Below are positions 8,920 through 17,512 of a DNA stretch of 64,000 nt, one piece after another (positions within the stretch are counted from its first letter, which is position 1; each line of letters starts with the position of its first letter). The position numbers were made by a program, and so were the translations under genes. The stretch is from Idiomarina zobellii. Its GTDB lineage: Bacteria > Pseudomonadota > Gammaproteobacteria > Enterobacterales > Alteromonadaceae. The stretch is from positions 326,519 through 390,518 of the forward strand of contig NZ_FNCB01000002.1 in the NCBI RefSeq assembly GCF_900100855.1, read 5' to 3'. The notes under the pieces are model-generated. The model had not been told where the DNA came from and ran no database searches. It worked only from the letters and a program-made list of their open reading frames with translations.

Positions 8920-9669
8920 CTAGAAACCTAAACTGGACAATAAATCGTCCACTTCGTCTTGCCCACCAACAACGTCATCACGTTTATCGGCATCAATAAT
9001 TGGGCCTTCTGCCTCACTGGCACTTTTCTGCTTTGAAGATTCGGCCTTTTCCGCTTCTCTGCGCGCTTCTTCTTTGCCAAATATTTTTAACAGTTCAATG
9101 AGGTTTTTTTCGACGTCTTCAACCAGTTGAATAACCCGTCGAATGACCTGCCCGGTAATGTCTTGATAATCCTGAGCCATAAGTACTTCGGTCATAAGCC
9201 CATGCACTTGTGGCATATTTTCACCACAGCGCTTAAGTACATCATCGACCTCATGGCACAAAGACTTGAATTCATTTAACTGAATATCGTTGCTCATCAG
9301 TCGATTCCAGACCGGCATTACGCTCTCAACGCGCTGATGCATGTCGTCAGCCATCGGCAAACAAGCCTCTACCGCGTCCATTGTCCTATTAGCGGCGTCT
9401 TCTGTTTTTTGAATGACGTACTGTAAACGGTTTTGCGCGTCAGGAAGATCATCTTCTGTCATTTGCACAATGCGAGGATCCAGCTGGAAATCCTGCAGAG
9501 CTTCGTGGAGGTCACGCGTCAACTGACCCACTGAAGTAAACAGTTTGTCGTTGCGGCGGTTATAAACGTCTTCCAGAAGTTGATTGGCTTGTTGCTGCTT
9601 CCCCTCTTCCAGCAAAGACACGAGCTCTTTAGCCTGCTCGAGGGAAATATCGTGGGCTTTATCAGACAT
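8920..9669 (-). CDS. cheZ: Chemotaxis CheY-P phosphatase CheZ
   Basis: CheZ accelerates dephosphorylation of CheY-P. The 249-residue helical protein contains the catalytic region LMAQDYQDITGQVIRRV with the conserved Asp and Gln, a charged linker rich in Glu, Lys and Ser, and the C-terminal CheY-binding helix ending DEVDDLLSSLGF. It sits between cheY and cheA, as in related genera. Confidence 0.97.
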   Translation of the reverse strand: MSDKAHDISLEQAKELVSLLEEGKQQQANQLLEDVYNRRNDKLFTSVGQLTRDLHEALQDFQLDPRIVQMTEDDLPDAQNRLQYVIQKTEDAANRTMDAVEACLPMADDMHQRVESVMPVWNRLMSNDIQLNEFKSLCHEVDDVLKRCGENMPQVHGLMTEVLMAQDYQDITGQVIRRVIQLVEDVEKNLIELLKIFGKEEARREAEKAESSKQKSASEAEGPIIDADKRDDVVGGQDEVDDLLSSLGF

Positions 9670-9683
9670 GGTAATAGCCCTTT

Positions 9684-10067
9684 TTAGCTAATGCGTTCGA
9701 AAATCTTGTCGAGCTTTTCTTTTAACGTCACAGCTGTAAACGGTTTAACGATATAGCCGTTAACCCCTGCTTGAGCAGCAGCGATGATTTGTTCGCGTTT
9801 GGCTTCCGCCGTTACCATCAGTACCGGCAAGTGCGACAAGTTATCGTCTTTACGAATTTCTTTAAGCAGGTCGATACCCTGCATGCCCGGCATGTTCCAG
9901 TCGGTCACGACAAAGTCGAAATCGCCGTTCTGCAACATTGGCAAAGCCGTGTTGCCGTCATCGGCTTCCTGAATATTCGTAAAACCAAGATCACGAAGTA
10001 AGTTCTTAATGATTCGTCTCATTGTAGAAAAGTCATCTACAACGAGAATTTTCATATTTTTATCCAA
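9684..10067 (-). CDS. cheY: Chemotaxis response regulator CheY
   Basis: CheY-P binds the motor switch and changes rotation. The single receiver domain has the acidic pair in ILVVDDF, the phospho-acceptor Asp in VVTDWNMPG, and the conserved Lys in YIVKPF. The start is uncertain. A TTG at 10067 ([12 protein letters not shown]) lies 5 bases after a strong GGAGG and matches the N-terminus common in relatives; a GTG at 10079 and an ATG at 10055 are also possible. It is followed by cheZ after 14 bases. Confidence 0.95.
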   Translation of the reverse strand: MDKNMKILVVDDFSTMRRIIKNLLRDLGFTNIQEADDGNTALPMLQNGDFDFVVTDWNMPGMQGIDLLKEIRKDDNLSHLPVLMVTAEAKREQIIAAAQAGVNGYIVKPFTAVTLKEKLDKIFERIS

Positions 10068-10103
10068 AGCACCCTCCACTGAGGCTCTCGATTACCACCA
10101 AAA

Positions 10104-10838
10104 TTATTCAACCCAATTCTGCATTCGCGACTTGAGCCGCACCATTGCCTGACTGTGAATTTGGCTGACGCGAGATTCACTCACACTCAGCACTTCACCT
10201 ATCTCTTTCAAATTCAATTCTTCATCATAATACAATGAAAGCACTAAAGCTTCACGCTCTGGTAACGAAGAAATTGTCGATACCAGGGCTTTATGAAACG
10301 CTGCGTTTTCGACATCGCGCTGCGGTTCGTACGCTGAGCCTGTCACTTGCTCGGGCATTAGAGCGTCTTCTGAAACACCTAAATCTTCAATACCTATAAT
10401 GCGTCCCGAACTCACATCTCTTAAAATGGCGTGATATTCATCCAGACTCATGCCCAGCTTACTGGCAACTTCTGTATCTTTTGCGTCACGACCGGTGTCA
10501 TTCTCTACCTGCCGTATGGCCTCTAGTACGCGGCGATGATTTCTGTGAACTGAGCGCGGAGCCCAGTCACCACGTCGAATTTCATCCAACATGGCACCAC
10601 GAATACGTATTCCGGCAAAGGTTTCAAAACTGGCCCCTTTGCTGTTATCAAAATTCCGCGCCGCTTCTAATAAGCCTATCATGCCCGCTTGAATTAAGTC
10701 ATCGACTTGCACACTCGCTGGCAACCTCGCCATCATGTGGTGTGCAATTCGCTTAACCAGCCCCGTATGCTGCTCAATAATGGCGTTACGGTTGTCGGCT
10801 GTTGCGGCATAAGCGGCGGCTTTATTCATTGGCAACAT
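10104..10838 (-). CDS. fliA: Flagellar sigma factor FliA (sigma-28)
   Basis: FliA directs late flagellar and chemotaxis transcription and is held inactive by FlgM. The 244-residue protein has sigma region 2 (DLIQAGMIGLLEAARNFD and the core RNA polymerase contact), region 3 (DTEVASKLGMSLDEYHAIL) and region 4 HTH (LNLKEIGEVLSVSESRVSQIHSQA). The ATG at 10838 overlaps the end of flhG by 17 bases; an alternative ATG is at 10829. Its target promoters (TAAA, 15-16 bases, GCCGATAN) are visible upstream of fliC, flaG, flgK, flgM and the flgO pair in this window. Confidence 0.97.
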   Translation of the reverse strand: MLPMNKAAAYAATADNRNAIIEQHTGLVKRIAHHMMARLPASVQVDDLIQAGMIGLLEAARNFDNSKGASFETFAGIRIRGAMLDEIRRGDWAPRSVHRNHRRVLEAIRQVENDTGRDAKDTEVASKLGMSLDEYHAILRDVSSGRIIGIEDLGVSEDALMPEQVTGSAYEPQRDVENAAFHKALVSTISSLPEREALVLSLYYDEELNLKEIGEVLSVSESRVSQIHSQAMVRLKSRMQNWVE

Positions 10839-11694
10839 CCCGCTTACTCCCGTTATCGGCAGAAGTTATCAATTGCTCAAGGAAAAATTCTAAATGCCCT
10901 CCTGCCTGAGCAGGAATTGGCCAATCCAGAGCTTTCTTCGCTAATGCTTTAAACGCCAGTGACGCCGGCGATTTGGGATACGCCAACACCATTGGTTGTT
11001 GTTTTCTAACGGCCAACCGCAAATTTTCGTCGTGAGGAACTATCGCTGCTAACTCTAATGCCACATCGAGGAAACGATCCGTGACCTTAGTCAACTTATT
11101 GAACAGTACTTGCCCTTCGCGCATATTGCGAACCATATTGGCAACCACTTTGAATTTAAACAGTCCTTGTTCACGACTTAACACTTTAATAAGTGCGTAA
11201 GCATCGGTGATTGAAGTAGGTTCATCGCAGACAACCACAAGGACATCCTGCGAAGCGCGGGCAAAGCTGACCACGGTGTTTCCAATACCCGCCGCCGTAT
11301 CGACAATAAGAACGTCGTAGTTTCCCTGCAGTTGGCTAAACGCCCGAATAAGACCGGCGTGCTCTGACTCGCTCAAGTCAACCATAGAGCGGGTTCCTGA
11401 GGTCGCTGGGACAATTTTTATGCCACCTGGCCCTTCAATTAAAATATCTTCCAGTTCGCATTGGCCGCTCAGTACATGAGACAGGTTGCGCTCAACACGC
11501 AAGCCCAGCATGACGTCGACATTAGCCAAGCCAAGGTCGGCATCAAGTACCAGTACTCGTTTTCCCTGCTTCGCCATAGCAATGGCCATATTCAGTGAGA
11601 CGTTGGTTTTACCCACGCCACCTTTACCACCTGTGACTGCTATGACTTTTACTTTTGACTGTTTCATTCTTCGCAGACCGCTTGCTTGATCCAT
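10822..11694 (-). CDS. flhG: Flagellar number regulator FlhG (FleN), MinD-like ATPase
   Basis: FlhG (FleN) limits the number of polar flagella by antagonising FlhF and the master regulator. The 290-residue protein has the deviant Walker A GGKGGVGKT at residues 22-30, VLVLDADLGLANVDVMLGL, and the IVDTAAGIGNTV switch-like motif. It also carries the short basic N-terminal region (LRRMKQSKVK) in which related proteins place an activating helix. It lies between flhF and fliA, the universal order for polar-flagellated gammaproteobacteria. Confidence 0.96.
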   Translation of the reverse strand: MDQASGLRRMKQSKVKVIAVTGGKGGVGKTNVSLNMAIAMAKQGKRVLVLDADLGLANVDVMLGLRVERNLSHVLSGQCELEDILIEGPGGIKIVPATSGTRSMVDLSESEHAGLIRAFSQLQGNYDVLIVDTAAGIGNTVVSFARASQDVLVVVCDEPTSITDAYALIKVLSREQGLFKFKVVANMVRNMREGQVLFNKLTKVTDRFLDVALELAAIVPHDENLRLAVRKQQPMVLAYPKSPASLAFKALAKKALDWPIPAQAGGHLEFFLEQLITSADNGSKRDVANE

Positions 11695-11750
11695 CGGGCG
11701 TATCTCTTATTTTACATCTTCGACAACAGCGTCATTGTATAACGGCTCAC

Positions 11751-13106
11751 TCAGCGAGAAAACGCCGCATTCCAGTACGATTTTGGCACGTCTGATACCG
11801 AGGAACAAATGCTTTTGTCCATTAACCGCTCGGCTTCAGATACCAGGTAATTTGCATCGGCAACTTTAATGTCTTCAGGTACTTGCTGACCGTTGGTGAC
11901 ATATCCAACCGGCAGGCCGTACTCAATTGCCACACTGATACTTTCTCCTAAACTTAAGCATTCGTCCAGTTTGGTAAAAATGCAACCCGACAAAGGTAGT
12001 GTTTTGAATTGTTTAACGGCGTCATTTAACACTTGGCTTTGTGAGGTTGCCGACAATACCAGATAAGGTCGAATTCTCAGGCGGGTATTCTGGATAAGCT
12101 GACCCAATTGCTCGCTTAAGCGCTTGTCGCGCTGACCCATACCTGCCGTATCAATTAAAATCAGGCTCTTATCACGTAGCGACAGTAATGAATCCGCTAG
12201 CTCTTTTGCATCTTTTGCCACTTTTACCGGACAGCCAATAATACGTCCGTAAGTCTGTAATTGTTCACTGGCACCAATTCGGAAGGTGTCAGTGGTAATT
12301 AAAGCAACTTTGTCAGAGCCATGACGCTGAGCGTAACGGGCCGCCAGCTTAGCAATAGTGGTGGTTTTACCAACGCCGGTAGGACCAACTAGTGCCACTG
12401 CACCGCCGCGTGTCAAAATATCGTCATTGGTGGTATTCAACTGACCTTCCAACAGATGCATGGTTTGCTCCCAGGCATCCTCGTCTGAGCTGCTTTCAGG
12501 AATAAAACAAGCAATCTGATCCGCGATGCGTTCACTCAACCCCATCGTCATAAGTCGTTGCATCAACATGGCGCGCACTGGCTCTTCGCGATCCATCTCT
12601 TGCTTCATGAGACCGCTTAACTGGTGCTCTAACAACTGGCGAATACCGTTCACTTGTGAGCGCAGCTCTGCGATTGCTTCCGAGTCGTTGCTGTCCGGCG
12701 TATTCACTTGCTCAGGAAAGACATCCGCTTGTGAAGGCTCTTGTTGAGCCGATGCTGCCTGATGCGCCATTTGGTGATAAGCGTCATGCTTTGCTGCCGT
12801 TTCAGGTTGACCGGTCATCTGTTCTGCCGCTTGCGAAGACGTTTGCGAAGGCGCGGCATTTTGACGCTGCAACAATTCAGCCAACGACTGAGCCGGTGCT
12901 TCCGACTCTTGCTTTGGTGCCTGAGTATTTGCGGAGGTCTCTGGAGCCGCTTCTGGTGCTCGTGCGTCCGGGTCAACAGCCGCCACTAATTCAATACCAC
13001 CGTTCACCTTTTTATTGGATAGAATAATCGCATCAGCGCCTAAGGTTTCTTTAACCTGCTGTAAGCCTCGACGCATATCCTCTGCAAAAAAGCGTTTAAT
13101 TTTCAC
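11751..13106 (-). CDS. flhF: Polar flagellar placement GTPase FlhF
   Basis: FlhF is an SRP-type GTPase that recruits early flagellar parts to the pole. The 451-residue protein starts with the conserved MKIKRFFAEDMRRGL B-domain start. It continues with a Gln/Ala/Pro-rich linker to about residue 150, then an N domain and a G domain with GPTGVGKTTT (near residue 240), LIDTAGMGQRD and the TKLDE specificity motif. It sits directly downstream of flhA, 17 bases away. Confidence 0.97.
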   Translation of the reverse strand: MKIKRFFAEDMRRGLQQVKETLGADAIILSNKKVNGGIELVAAVDPDARAPEAAPETSANTQAPKQESEAPAQSLAELLQRQNAAPSQTSSQAAEQMTGQPETAAKHDAYHQMAHQAASAQQEPSQADVFPEQVNTPDSNDSEAIAELRSQVNGIRQLLEHQLSGLMKQEMDREEPVRAMLMQRLMTMGLSERIADQIACFIPESSSDEDAWEQTMHLLEGQLNTTNDDILTRGGAVALVGPTGVGKTTTIAKLAARYAQRHGSDKVALITTDTFRIGASEQLQTYGRIIGCPVKVAKDAKELADSLLSLRDKSLILIDTAGMGQRDKRLSEQLGQLIQNTRLRIRPYLVLSATSQSQVLNDAVKQFKTLPLSGCIFTKLDECLSLGESISVAIEYGLPVGYVTNGQQVPEDIKVADANYLVSEAERLMDKSICSSVSDVPKSYWNAAFSR

Positions 13107-13123
13107 AAGCGACTCCCGTTGTC

Positions 13124-15271
13124 TTAGGTAGCGGTTTGTTCACCACTGTTTTGTTGTCCACCAATTGAGCTGACAATGCGAATTTGTTTGTCATCCGGAA
13201 TTTCCTGATACGACAACACTCGCATACCATCGGTAGCGTGGCGCGCAAATCGCGCCATGGTTGAGCGTAGTAGCCCGGATGTCAGCAACACAGACGGTTC
13301 TCCGTTCATTTCCTGCTGCTGATGCGTTTCGCGTAACGACTGTTGCAAGCGTTCGGCTAAACCTGGTTCAATGCCTGCACCTTGCTGATTTCCGTCGTTA
13401 CCAGCCATCTGTAGTGACTGATGCAACATCTGTTCCAACTCTGGCGCCAAAGTTATGACAGGCAGTTCGGTTTCGCCTTCTGAGATATCCTGAACAATCA
13501 AACGGCGCAGAGAAATTCGAACGGCGGCCGTTAGTACATCCGGATCCTGACTGCGTCCGGCGTACTCAACCAAGGTTTGTACAATGGTGCGCATATCGCG
13601 TATAGCAATGCCTTCATCCAGCAAGTTCTGCAGCACTTTGACAAAGTTACCCAGTGACAATAAGTCAGGAATAAGTCCTTCCACCAATTTCGGATGCGTG
13701 CGACCCAGGCGATCCAACAGCTCCTGTGCTTCTTCATGACCAAGTAACTGCGATGCGTGATTCGTGACAATTTGACTTAAGTGAGTGGCCACTACCGTTG
13801 CAGCATCCACCACGGTATAGCCTAAGGTTTGCGCGTGCTCTTTTTGCTCCGGGCGTATCCATACTGCGTCCAGACCGAACGCCGGATCCGTGGTTTTTTC
13901 ACCTTCAAGTTCCCCGAAGACCTGACCTGGGTTAATAGCAAGCTCCCAATCATGGCGAATTTCCGCTTCCCCCATGGTCACACCCATTAACGTAATACGG
14001 TAGCTGTTAGGCCCTAAGTCGAGGTTGTCCCGAATATGCACCGCGGGCACCAGAAAGCCGAACTCCTGCGACTGCTTCTTACGCACCCCTTTAATACGGG
14101 AAAGGAGCTCGCCGCCTTGTTGCTTGTCCACCAGCGGAATAAGACGATACCCCACTTCCAGACCAATGGTGTCGACATGGCGAACGTCGTCCCAGGACAA
14201 CTCTTTTTGCTGTGCCTGCTGAACTTGCTGCTCTTGTTCTTTTTCCACCAGCTCGCCCTGCTCGGTTTTGTTCTTTTTAAGTTTGAAATACGCAGCGCCC
14301 GCAAGAATTGCCGACATGCTGAGGAACGCTAAATGAGGCATACCCGGAATCACACCCATAGCGAACAATACCGAGCTGGAAATAACCAATACTTTCGGGT
14401 TGTCGAGCAACTGCAGAACAACCGCGTCACCCATGTCTTTACTGTCATTCTCGCGGGTAATAATAATTGCGGTTGCAACAGACAGTAACAGTGCTGGAAT
14501 TTGGGCGACCAAGCCGTCACCAATGGTCAGAAGCGTGTACACTTCTACCGCTTCACCGAAGGTCAAGCCGTACTGGATCATACCAATGAGCAAGCCACCA
14601 ACAATGTTGATAAGAAGAATAAGAATACCGGCGATGGCGTCGCCTTTAACGAACTTACTGGCACCATCCATTGAGCCGTAGAAGTCAGCTTCCCGGGTGA
14701 CGTCACTGCGGCGCTGTTTGGCTTCTTCCTGGTTAATAAGGCCAGCGTTCAAGTCCGCATCAATGGCCATTTGCTTACCCGGCATGGCGTCTAACGTAAA
14801 GCGAGCGGTTACTTCGGAGATACGCCCCGCACCCTTGGTAATAACTACGAAGTTAATAATAACGAGAATAGCGAAGACCACTAAACCAACGGTGTAGTTA
14901 CCGCCGATGACAACACTACCAAAAGCTTCAATGACGCTACCGGCTGCGCCCGGCCCATTGTGGCCCTCGAGTAAAACGATACGTGTCGATGCCACGTTTA
15001 AGCTAAGCCGCAGTACTGTGGCGATAAGCAGAACTGTCGGAAAGGCAGCGAAATCCAGTGGTCGTTGGGTATAAACCGCAACCAGCATAACCACCAGCGA
15101 CAATGTAATAGAGAACGAAAACAGAATATCCAGCACCATTGCCGGAATAGGCAGCACCACCATCGCCAAAATGGCCATAATGGCTAAAGGCGTACCAAAG
15201 CCCTTAATTAAATGGGCATTGTTTTGCGTGAAATGTCTTAAACTTACTAACTTTTCGGCACCGCTCGCCAT
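13124..15271 (-). CDS. flhA: Flagellar export gate protein FlhA
   Basis: FlhA is the large membrane gate of the flagellar type III secretion system. The N-terminal half carries about eight membrane segments. The conserved cytoplasmic loop motif GAGRISEVTARFTLDAMPGK is followed by KFVKGDAIAG, and the C-terminal half is the soluble chaperone-docking domain. I place the start at the ATG at 15271 (MASGAEKLVSL), which has AGGA 6 bases upstream and gives about 715 residues. The frame stays open to an ATG at 15358, which lacks a ribosome binding site. It heads the flhA-flhF-flhG-fliA-che operon. Confidence 0.95.
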   Translation of the reverse strand: MASGAEKLVSLRHFTQNNAHLIKGFGTPLAIMAILAMVVLPIPAMVLDILFSFSITLSLVVMLVAVYTQRPLDFAAFPTVLLIATVLRLSLNVASTRIVLLEGHNGPGAAGSVIEAFGSVVIGGNYTVGLVVFAILVIINFVVITKGAGRISEVTARFTLDAMPGKQMAIDADLNAGLINQEEAKQRRSDVTREADFYGSMDGASKFVKGDAIAGILILLINIVGGLLIGMIQYGLTFGEAVEVYTLLTIGDGLVAQIPALLLSVATAIIITRENDSKDMGDAVVLQLLDNPKVLVISSSVLFAMGVIPGMPHLAFLSMSAILAGAAYFKLKKNKTEQGELVEKEQEQQVQQAQQKELSWDDVRHVDTIGLEVGYRLIPLVDKQQGGELLSRIKGVRKKQSQEFGFLVPAVHIRDNLDLGPNSYRITLMGVTMGEAEIRHDWELAINPGQVFGELEGEKTTDPAFGLDAVWIRPEQKEHAQTLGYTVVDAATVVATHLSQIVTNHASQLLGHEEAQELLDRLGRTHPKLVEGLIPDLLSLGNFVKVLQNLLDEGIAIRDMRTIVQTLVEYAGRSQDPDVLTAAVRISLRRLIVQDISEGETELPVITLAPELEQMLHQSLQMAGNDGNQQGAGIEPGLAERLQQSLRETHQQQEMNGEPSVLLTSGLLRSTMARFARHATDGMRVLSYQEIPDDKQIRIVSSIGGQQNSGEQTAT

Positions 15272-15428
15272 ACGTCTTCCTGTTGCGTCAAAAAGTTGAA
15301 CCTGCGGTGTTTTATTCAAGAATCGAGCCAGCTTTTTAAATACTTGCTGACAATACATTGCGAACTAGCTTACAGACATTTTTCTGCTTACGGCTAAACT
15401 ATCTGCACTTCGAATAACAGGGGGCTCT

Positions 15429-15845
15429 GTGCGCGGTTACTCCTTAATTGAATTGCTGATTGCATTGGCTATAACGGCTGGGTTAGGTGCCTTGTCGATG
15501 CCTTTGTTCAAACAGCAGACTGAGAGTTTATTGCTGCAGCAGGCAAGTTCTCGGTGGCTGTCGTATTTACACCAAGTCAAAGCAAAAGCACAACGAGCAG
15601 AGGACAGTATAATTGCAGAGCTTGTGCCTCTCGAAGGTCGTTCAAATGTGTTTGAGCTGGCAACGGAGTCGACTTATAGCTCAACAAGCCCGTTAATATT
15701 CTACGGTGCTTCTGGCGGGGCTGTGCCCGGGCATATTCGAATCATGAACGAAAATAATACCGTTAAAGTCATTATTAGTAGCAAAGGACGTGTTCGCTCC
15801 TGTGTCAGTCATGGGCCAGCTTTGCCCGGTTTGCCCTTATGCTAG
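15429..15845 (+). CDS. GspH/FimT-type pseudopilin (PpdA-like)
   Basis: A minor pilin of the type IV/type II secretion pilin superfamily. It starts with a prepilin leader (MRG) followed by YSLIELLIALAITAGLGAL, so prepilin peptidase should cut after Gly3 and Glu+5 is present. The remaining 110 residues are a GspH-like globular domain of 138 residues total with a pair of Cys near the C-terminus (SCVSHGPALPGLPLC). The start is GTG with a GGGGG element 5 bases upstream. First gene of a four-gene pseudopilin set with overlapping ends; order and sizes recall E. coli ppdA-ppdB-ygdB-ppdC. Confidence 0.8.
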   Translation: MRGYSLIELLIALAITAGLGALSMPLFKQQTESLLLQQASSRWLSYLHQVKAKAQRAEDSIIAELVPLEGRSNVFELATESTYSSTSPLIFYGASGGAVPGHIRIMNENNTVKVIISSKGRVRSCVSHGPALPGLPLC

Positions 15846-16363
15846 AAAGAAATATCGCTCAAAAAAGCGATGGGTACAGCCTGGTTGAAGTACTTATTGC
15901 TGCGTCGCTGGGAGCCATTATTGTCATGACCGCACAACAGTTATTGCAATGGCAGAAAGGCGCTCAACATAGCTCGGTATCAAAGGCACGGTTTATGTTG
16001 AGCGGGCAAGCGGTCGCAGAGACGTTTTTAAGCAGTTTAAGCAATTCGGTGGTTGCAGACGTCCAAAACCCGGAGCGTGGTTGCTATGTCTTTCCGACAC
16101 AAAACGGAGGCTCTGTCGGTTTTCGGGTTAGACGTTATCAATTACAACATAACCCTATGACGCTGGACTGCGCGGGTTATGGTTGGCAGTCGTTAACCGA
16201 TAGTGCGCAATTTTACGTTCAGGAATTACGGGTTGAAGCTGACGCCTCCTTAAATTCAGGAAACAGCTCAAAGCTGTTTATTACATTGTTGATTTCGCGA
16301 GAGACAACCCAAGGCGTTCAGGAACAACAATTTAATCGGACAATTACCGTTTTCCCTCAGTAA
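15839..16363 (+). CDS. PilW/PpdB-type minor pseudopilin
   Basis: This 174-residue protein has a 12-residue leader ending in Gly followed by YSLVEVLIAASLGAIIVMTAQQ, the prepilin N-methylation signature with Glu+5. The rest is a soluble domain of PilW/PpdB size. Two Cys (GCYVF and LDCAG) may form a disulfide. It overlaps the preceding gene by 7 bases, so translation is coupled. Expected to sit at the tip or priming complex of a type IV pilus together with its neighbours. Confidence 0.78.
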   Translation: MLERNIAQKSDGYSLVEVLIAASLGAIIVMTAQQLLQWQKGAQHSSVSKARFMLSGQAVAETFLSSLSNSVVADVQNPERGCYVFPTQNGGSVGFRVRRYQLQHNPMTLDCAGYGWQSLTDSAQFYVQELRVEADASLNSGNSSKLFITLLISRETTQGVQEQQFNRTITVFPQ

Positions 16364-16381
16364 CAGAAATGGATGTTCATT

Positions 16382-16576
16382 ATGAAAGCGAAAGGATTCG
16401 CGTTGATACTGACGTTAGTCACACTCATAAGCCTTAGCTCCGCGAGCTTGGCTGCTCTGTTGTTTTATGCGCAAATGCTGGAGGCTCAACAAGCGCATCA
16501 GTGGCAAGTGCTTTCTGAACAACTTGCGGCTGACTTTAACCAACAAAAAGTGCTTTATGAGTCATCACAGCAGTAA
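16382..16576 (+). CDS. Very short PilX/YgdB-like prepilin
   Basis: The 64-residue product begins MKAKGFALILTLVTLISL, a prepilin-like leader and hydrophobic helix in which the usual Glu+5 is replaced by Leu, as is common for PilX/YgdB-type proteins that start with a GxALxxxL pattern. After the helix only about 35 residues remain, far shorter than the 135-residue YgdB of E. coli. No frameshift is apparent, and the end overlaps the next start by 20 bases. An ATG at 16373 (MFIMKAKGF) is an alternative start. It could be a natural minimal form or a truncated remnant. Confidence 0.6.
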   Translation: MKAKGFALILTLVTLISLSSASLAALLFYAQMLEAQQAHQWQVLSEQLAADFNQQKVLYESSQQ

Positions 16577-16901
16577 AGGCTTTTCGCTGGTTGAGACATT
16601 AGTCGCTTCCGCACTTGTGGCGATGTGGGCTGTAAGCAGCCAACAACTGCTTCAGATAGGATTAACTGCTATTGAGAGAGCTGAGCGCAAAGCACAGGCT
16701 GTGGAAGCTTTAAATAGCTATATACAAGATGCTCATATTGCTTGGAGGAACGGCTCTCCCCCTCGACCTGAAGCCGAGATTAACGGATTTCTTATCAGCT
16801 CCATTATTAACCCAGTAAACGAGAACAATGTTTCAGTTAATACCAAAGTAATCTGGGGCGAAGACAACTCTTACTCGTTACAAATCTGGTTATCTCGATA
16901 A
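16557..16901 (+). CDS. PilV/PpdC-type minor pseudopilin
   Basis: I assign the start to the ATG at 16557, giving MSHHSSKGFSLVETLVASALV: a short leader ending in Gly, then FSLVE with Glu+5 and a hydrophobic helix. The product is 114 residues, similar to PpdC (107 residues). The ATG lies inside the preceding gene. This closes the pseudopilin set; no PilY1 or PilE homolog follows, so these proteins would have to work with an assembly machine encoded elsewhere. Confidence 0.75.
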   Translation: MSHHSSKGFSLVETLVASALVAMWAVSSQQLLQIGLTAIERAERKAQAVEALNSYIQDAHIAWRNGSPPRPEAEINGFLISSIINPVNENNVSVNTKVIWGEDNSYSLQIWLSR

Positions 16902-16929
16902 ATTAGCAATAACTTATTTATAATATATA

Positions 16930-17184
16930 ATGAATAAAATAGAATGGACAAGGAAAGCCATTAAGCAACTTCATAAAATATCTGAAGTTGCTAAGGAGCC
17001 CGTCGTTGAGAAAGTCTCAACATTGAAGAGGTTTCCTAATTGCTTACATGTAAAAAAGCTAAAGGGAGCAACCCATTTATATCGGCTGAGAGTTGGACGT
17101 TACAGAGTTCTGTTCACCCATCTCGACACAGTCAGAATTGTTCGCATAAACGAGGTGAAAAAGAGAGATGAACGCACCTACTGA
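16930..17184 (+). CDS. RelE/HigB-superfamily toxin
   Basis: An 84-residue RelE-fold protein, likely a ribosome-dependent mRNA endonuclease: IEWTRKAIKQLHKIS helix, KLKGATHLYRLRVGRYRVLF strand block and final VRIVRINEVKKRDERTY with basic and Tyr residues. The toxin precedes the antitoxin, as in higBA, and overlaps it by 17 bases. No Shine-Dalgarno is visible: an AT-rich stretch with TATAAT at 16919-16924 lies only 5 bases before the ATG. If that box is the promoter, the toxin mRNA would be nearly leaderless, which would keep translation low. Confidence 0.85.
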   Translation: MNKIEWTRKAIKQLHKISEVAKEPVVEKVSTLKRFPNCLHVKKLKGATHLYRLRVGRYRVLFTHLDTVRIVRINEVKKRDERTY

Positions 17185-17500
17185 CGTACAAATTATTGAG
17201 AAAAATGGGCAACCCGAGTATGCCGTTATTCCCTACGAAGATTATATCGCCCTGCTCCACTCTCAGAACAGCAATGAATTTATTCCTCACGAGGTAGTAG
17301 AGCTCAGCCTATCAACAGGGGGCAATATGATCGCAGCCTGGAGAAAGTTTAAGACAATCAGTCAGACAGAGTTAGCAGATAAGCTTGGTATTTCACAGTC
17401 AGCCGTCGCACAGATGGAACGCCCTGGGTATAACCCAAGAAGCGATACGTTAAAACGCATCGCTATTGCATTGGATATTAGTCCTGAACAGTTATTTTAA
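17168..17500 (+). CDS. XRE-family antitoxin with Phd-like N-terminal segment
   Basis: This 110-residue antitoxin ends in a Cro/C1-type HTH (QTELADKLGISQSAVAQMER, then TLKRIAIALDISPEQLF), which should bind the operon promoter. Its first 35 residues read like a Phd/YefM-type start (VIEKNG-like, then PEYAVIPYEDYIALL), so it looks like a short Phd-like segment joined to an XRE domain. An AAGAGAG lies just upstream of the ATG at 17168, giving it better translation than the toxin. Confidence 0.85.
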   Translation: MNAPTDVQIIEKNGQPEYAVIPYEDYIALLHSQNSNEFIPHEVVELSLSTGGNMIAAWRKFKTISQTELADKLGISQSAVAQMERPGYNPRSDTLKRIAIALDISPEQLF

Positions 17501-17512
17501 CGGCCATTCAAA

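Noticed and set aside
10851..10858. GCCGATAA on the minus strand just before fliA
   Set aside because: There is no TAAA 15-16 bases upstream, and the start site would fall only a few bases before the fliA start codon, inside flhG.
15272..15358. Upstream extension of flhA to the ATG at 15358
   Set aside because: No ribosome binding site precedes it, whereas the ATG at 15271 has AGGA 6 bases upstream and gives the usual FlhA length.
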